Shown piece by piece: positions 2,772 to 5,356 of a stretch of DNA of 5,356 bases (its first letter is position 1; every line of letters starts with the position of its first letter). The position numbers were made by a program, and so were the translations under genes. This stretch comes from Phycisphaerales bacterium (lineage in GTDB: Bacteria > Planctomycetota > Phycisphaerae > Tepidisphaerales > Tepidisphaeraceae), in NCBI GenBank assembly GCA_028288905.1, contig JAQGHJ010000320.1:1-5356 (forward strand). Reading direction: 5' to 3'. The notes beneath the pieces are model-generated. The model was not told the origin of the DNA, did no database searches, and worked only from the letters and a program-made list of their open reading frames with translations.

Positions 2772-5356
2772 TCACGGTCCGGCCGCCTGCCGGGTGGCGA
2801 TCGGCACGTACCCGACCTCCAGCCCCGGCGGCGGGGTCACGACCAGGGCCGGGTCGACCTCCGCCAGCGTCCCGCGGGTCGGGGGGGCCAGGTATTCACG
2901 GTCCTTCGTCCAGTGCCGGTGCAGTTTCTCCACCCGCTCCTGCATCCGCTCCCGCTCCGCGTCCGTCAGGTCCGCGTTCAGCAGCGCGGGCTGGTCGGCG
3001 AACCGGTACCAGGCGTAGGTCACCACGCTGCCGTCCCCGAGGTGCGCCCGGAACGGTCCCGCGGCCGGGCCGGGCCGCTTCCAGCAGCTCTTGGGGTCCT
3101 CGGGCGTGACGTACGGCTCGGGGCGCTTCTCCTCGGGCCGGTCGAAACGGACTTGGGCCAGGCCGGTCTCGGCCGGGACCGCGTCGGCCCGCACCGGGAC
3201 CCACTCCGCCTTGTTCCCGCCGCCGGCGTCCAGGCGGTAATACTCCGGGAGCGTCTCCAGCGGCCCGCCCGGCGAGTCGTCCTTGCGGGTCAGGTTCCCG
3301 TCCCACCGGTACCCGAAGGTCGTCTCGTCCAGGGCGACCGGGGTCGCAAACGACGTCCACGCGACCCGCGCCCTCTTCTCCTTGGGCGTGGACGGCGGGT
3401 AGATCTGCCAGGTCGCGCCTCCCCGGCCGCCGAAGCGGTGGGGGGCGGCCCCCGCGGGGTCCACCGCGCCGCCGGCCGGCGGGCCGCCCTCGAACCACGC
3501 CCGGACCGGGTCCCACAGTGCCCGGCGGTCGTAAGAGGTGACGCGGTGCACGACCGCCGACTCGCCGCCGGGGCCGCGGGGGAACGACGTCGGGGCGACG
3601 CGGGCGTACACCTGCCCCTTGGCGTCCGCCGCCTGGGCGGCCGGCACGTACTGCGTCTCCATCTGCAACGGCCGGTTCGGCTCAGAGGGCCGGCTGTCCA
3701 GCAGTTGGCCGGCCCAATCGGGACGGGCCACGGCGGCGTGCGACCAGAAGTAGGGGATGAAAAAGGCGACCGGCCCCTTGAAGTTTTGCACGTTCAGGAA
3801 CAGCGTCCAGCAGTTACCCCCGGTCGGGACGTCCTTGCCGGCGGTGGCGGCCTTGGCCGGCGTCAACGGGAGCGGCAGGTAGCCGTAGCCGAACCACTCG
3901 CCGCGGGTGCCCTGCTTGAGGTTCAGGCCGTCGAGGGGGAACAGCAGCCACGGGCTGAGCTGCGCGACGCCGTACAGGCCACGGGGGTGGTCCCAGTCGC
4001 CCGCCCCGTGGGCCGGGCCGTTGGCGATCTCCCCGAAGTTGGGGGCCACGCCACCCATGATGAACTTCGGCGTCGTGGTCGGGAACCGCGTGTCGCGCCA
4101 CCACCCCAGGCCGCCCTCGACGTCGGAGTAGAGTTTGGCCGGCGCGGGGCCCTCGTACTGGGCGTGCATCCAGGTGCCGAACAATCCGGTCTGGAACCGG
4201 TGCCCCGGGTACTCGCCCAGCAGCGGCCAGGCCGCCACGTACATCGAGAACCCGCCGTTGAACGACGGCGGCACCTTCTCGTTGGGCACGAGCAGGTAGC
4301 CGGCCATCTCCGCCGGCCGGACCGGGCGGCCCTCGTCGGCCGGTGCCGCAGGGGGCGGGACGGACGCCTTGACCATCGGCACCATCGCCTCGCCCATGGC
4401 CCGGCCGATGAGCCAGTACGTCTCGGCGTTGGCGTTCCAGTGGTACCCCTGGTCGAGCGGCGACCGGTCCGCCGGCCGCCAGAACCCCTGCGTCTTCACG
4501 AACGCCACGTTCCCCTTGAACTCCGGGTACCCGGCCACGGCGGCCTGCGCCTTCATCAGCGACAGGGCGCGGGGGTGCTTCTCGTCCGGGCCGTTCATGC
4601 CCGTCTCGGCCACGACGAACGGCAGGTTGGGCGCGGCCAGGTCCTTGCGGACGTCGCGGATGAGGTTGGCCAGGTTCCGCTCGTACTCGGCGTTGAACTG
4701 GTCGTCGACGCGGTCGTTCCACCCCTGGTGCCAGCCGACGCCGGCCAACTCGCAGCGGCCGTCGGAGCCGGGGACCAAGTCCTTCACGCCGGCCACGGCC
4801 GCGCGGGTCAGGCGGATCGTCTCGCGGTAGTACTTGCCGACGATCGCGGGGTCGGCGTCGAGAGCCGCCTGGGCCTTGGGGCTCAGCGGGTACGGCACCT
4901 TGCCGGAACTCGGCGGCCGGAAGTCCACCGCCAAGCTCTTGCCGCCCCAAGCGCACTTGACCAGCAGCACCGGCTCCTCTAGCGCGTCGCCCGCCGCCCA
5001 GCCGAAGCCCAGTTCCGGGCCGACGCGGTCGGGGCTCACGCCGTAGCCGACGGTCAGCGGCCCCTTGCGACCGAGGTAAGAGATGAACACGTCGTCCCGG
5101 GTCCGCCACGTCCCGGCGGCGTCCACCAGCACGCGGAACCGGTCGGCCGTCGCCGCGTCCTTCGCCAGGAGCTCCAGGCTCCCCTTCCCGCCGTTCCGCC
5201 CGGGGTCGGCCGCGACGAACCCCTGCCCCTCCATGTTGCTCTGGCCGGCGAGCACGAACACCTTCACCGGCCCCGTCGCCCGCGACCCGTTCACGGGCCC
5301 GGCGTCGGCGGCCCGAAGGGGGGCGGCCAGTAGGAGCGGCAGGAGCGCGGCGGCGA
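2772..5356 (-). CDS. Secreted sialate O-acetylesterase-like (SGNH) enzyme with a large unknown C-terminal region, 5' end cut by the window
   Basis: The frame is open from the window edge to TGA 2774-2772, about 860 visible residues. The first 20 are the hydrophobic end of a signal peptide (ALLPLLLAAPLRAADAGP) with an Ala-x-Ala-like cleavage site, so the true start lies beyond 5356 and the GTG at 5294 is internal. Counting residues from that GTG, the SGNH/SASA-type (carbohydrate esterase 6-like) blocks are VFVLAGQSNMEGQG with the nucleophile Ser19; GPELGFG at 92-98; KCAWGGKSL at 113-121; GVGWHQGWND at 185-194; and DQGYHWNANAETYWL at 281-295 with the likely catalytic His285 and Asp281. After a proline/alanine linker (about 310-328) come some 510 residues rich in Trp, Tyr and Pro that I cannot assign, ending in a Glu/Arg-rich helical stretch (about 777-800). 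The protein probably removes acyl groups from glycans outside the cytoplasm; the substrate is unknown. Names for this family are often over-specific. Confidence 0.88.
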   Translation of the reverse strand, partial: AAALLPLLLAAPLRAADAGPVNGSRATGPVKVFVLAGQSNMEGQGFVAADPGRNGGKGSLELLAKDAATADRFRVLVDAAGTWRTRDDVFISYLGRKGPLTVGYGVSPDRVGPELGFGWAAGDALEEPVLLVKCAWGGKSLAVDFRPPSSGKVPYPLSPKAQAALDADPAIVGKYYRETIRLTRAAVAGVKDLVPGSDGRCELAGVGWHQGWNDRVDDQFNAEYERNLANLIRDVRKDLAAPNLPFVVAETGMNGPDEKHPRALSLMKAQAAVAGYPEFKGNVAFVKTQGFWRPADRSPLDQGYHWNANAETYWLIGRAMGEAMVPMVKASVPPPAAPADEGRPVRPAEMAGYLLVPNEKVPPSFNGGFSMYVAAWPLLGEYPGHRFQTGLFGTWMHAQYEGPAPAKLYSDVEGGLGWWRDTRFPTTTPKFIMGGVAPNFGEIANGPAHGAGDWDHPRGLYGVAQLSPWLLFPLDGLNLKQGTRGEWFGYGYLPLPLTPAKAATAGKDVPTGGNCWTLFLNVQNFKGPVAFFIPYFWSHAAVARPDWAGQLLDSRPSEPNRPLQMETQYVPAAQAADAKGQVYARVAPTSFPRGPGGESAVVHRVTSYDRRALWDPVRAWFEGGPPAGGAVDPAGAAPHRFGGRGGATWQIYPPSTPKEKRARVAWTSFATPVALDETTFGYRWDGNLTRKDDSPGGPLETLPEYYRLDAGGGNKAEWVPVRADAVPAETGLAQVRFDRPEEKRPEPYVTPEDPKSCWKRPGPAAGPFRAHLGDGSVVTYAWYRFADQPALLNADLTDAERERMQERVEKLHRHWTKDREYLAPPTRGTLAEVDPALVVTPPPGLEVGYVPIATRQAAGP

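Noticed and set aside
2762..2784. GGCCGG/CCGGCC inverted repeat around the esterase stop codon as a terminator
   Set aside because: The stop codon is in the loop, there is no U-run, and 6-bp all-G/C repeats are frequent by chance here.
2487..4982. Very long plus-strand open frame antisense to the esterase
   Set aside because: It is Arg/Pro/Val-rich with no recognisable motifs and is the expected mirror of a GC-rich gene with G/C third positions; the minus strand has clear esterase motifs.
5292..5294. GTG at 5294 as the start of the esterase
   Set aside because: The frame stays open to the window edge and encodes the end of a signal peptide, so the real start is outside the window.
2726..5297. 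The 12-mer CCCGTTCACGGG found at both 2726-2737 and 5286-5297, flanking the esterase
   Set aside because: One shared 12-mer in 5 kb of GC-rich sequence is expected by chance, and the right copy lies inside the coding region, so these are not convincing element ends.

Overview
The window is very GC-rich, and all the convincing coding signal is on the minus strand. A planctomycete, probably of the Gemmataceae, is the most likely source. The reasons are short zinc-ribbon tails of the type CGYDL...CPECG, which recur in planctomycete proteins; a run of small two-helix membrane proteins, one with a DYGRP-type N-terminus; and a secreted sialate O-acetylesterase-like enzyme with a long uncharacterised C-terminal part. 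The assignment is from pattern recognition only; no search was possible.

Layout, in the direction of transcription (right to left). From 5356 to 2772 lies a large exported SGNH-type esterase. Its start is beyond the right edge, and the tail of a signal peptide is visible. From 2771 to 2320 is a gene-poor stretch of about 450 bases with a hairpin, several dyads, a tiny weak ORF and what looks like the 3' end of a lost gene. From 2319 to 1534 is an intact cytoplasmic DsbA/FrnE-family oxidoreductase. Three short, closely spaced genes follow: a zinc-ribbon protein (1473-1172), a two-helix membrane protein (1166-887) and another two-helix membrane protein (819-556). After an intergenic stretch rich in inverted repeats comes a last small membrane protein (365-54).

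The most notable feature is the state of the middle block. The zinc-ribbon gene and the next membrane-protein gene each read properly only if one single-base frameshift is assumed. The oxidoreductase is overlapped at its 3' end, one frame over, by a perfect zinc-ribbon tail. The 556-819 gene is followed, in frame after its TGA, by the second half of another such tail, which ends just before an 8-bp hairpin. The adjacent esterase is open for about 860 codons, so gross sequence error is not the obvious explanation. Gene decay, local indel errors or unusual recoding are the options.

The block from 2319 to 556 could be one transcript: gaps are short and the start codons at 2319, 1473 and 819 each have a purine-rich ribosome-binding site. 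A shared function is not evident. Metal-binding or redox cysteines (CPWC, CPFC/CSDC, CPEC) recur, but this may only reflect how common zinc ribbons are in this lineage. I found no tRNA, rRNA, CRISPR array, insertion sequence or phage gene, and no convincing plus-strand gene.
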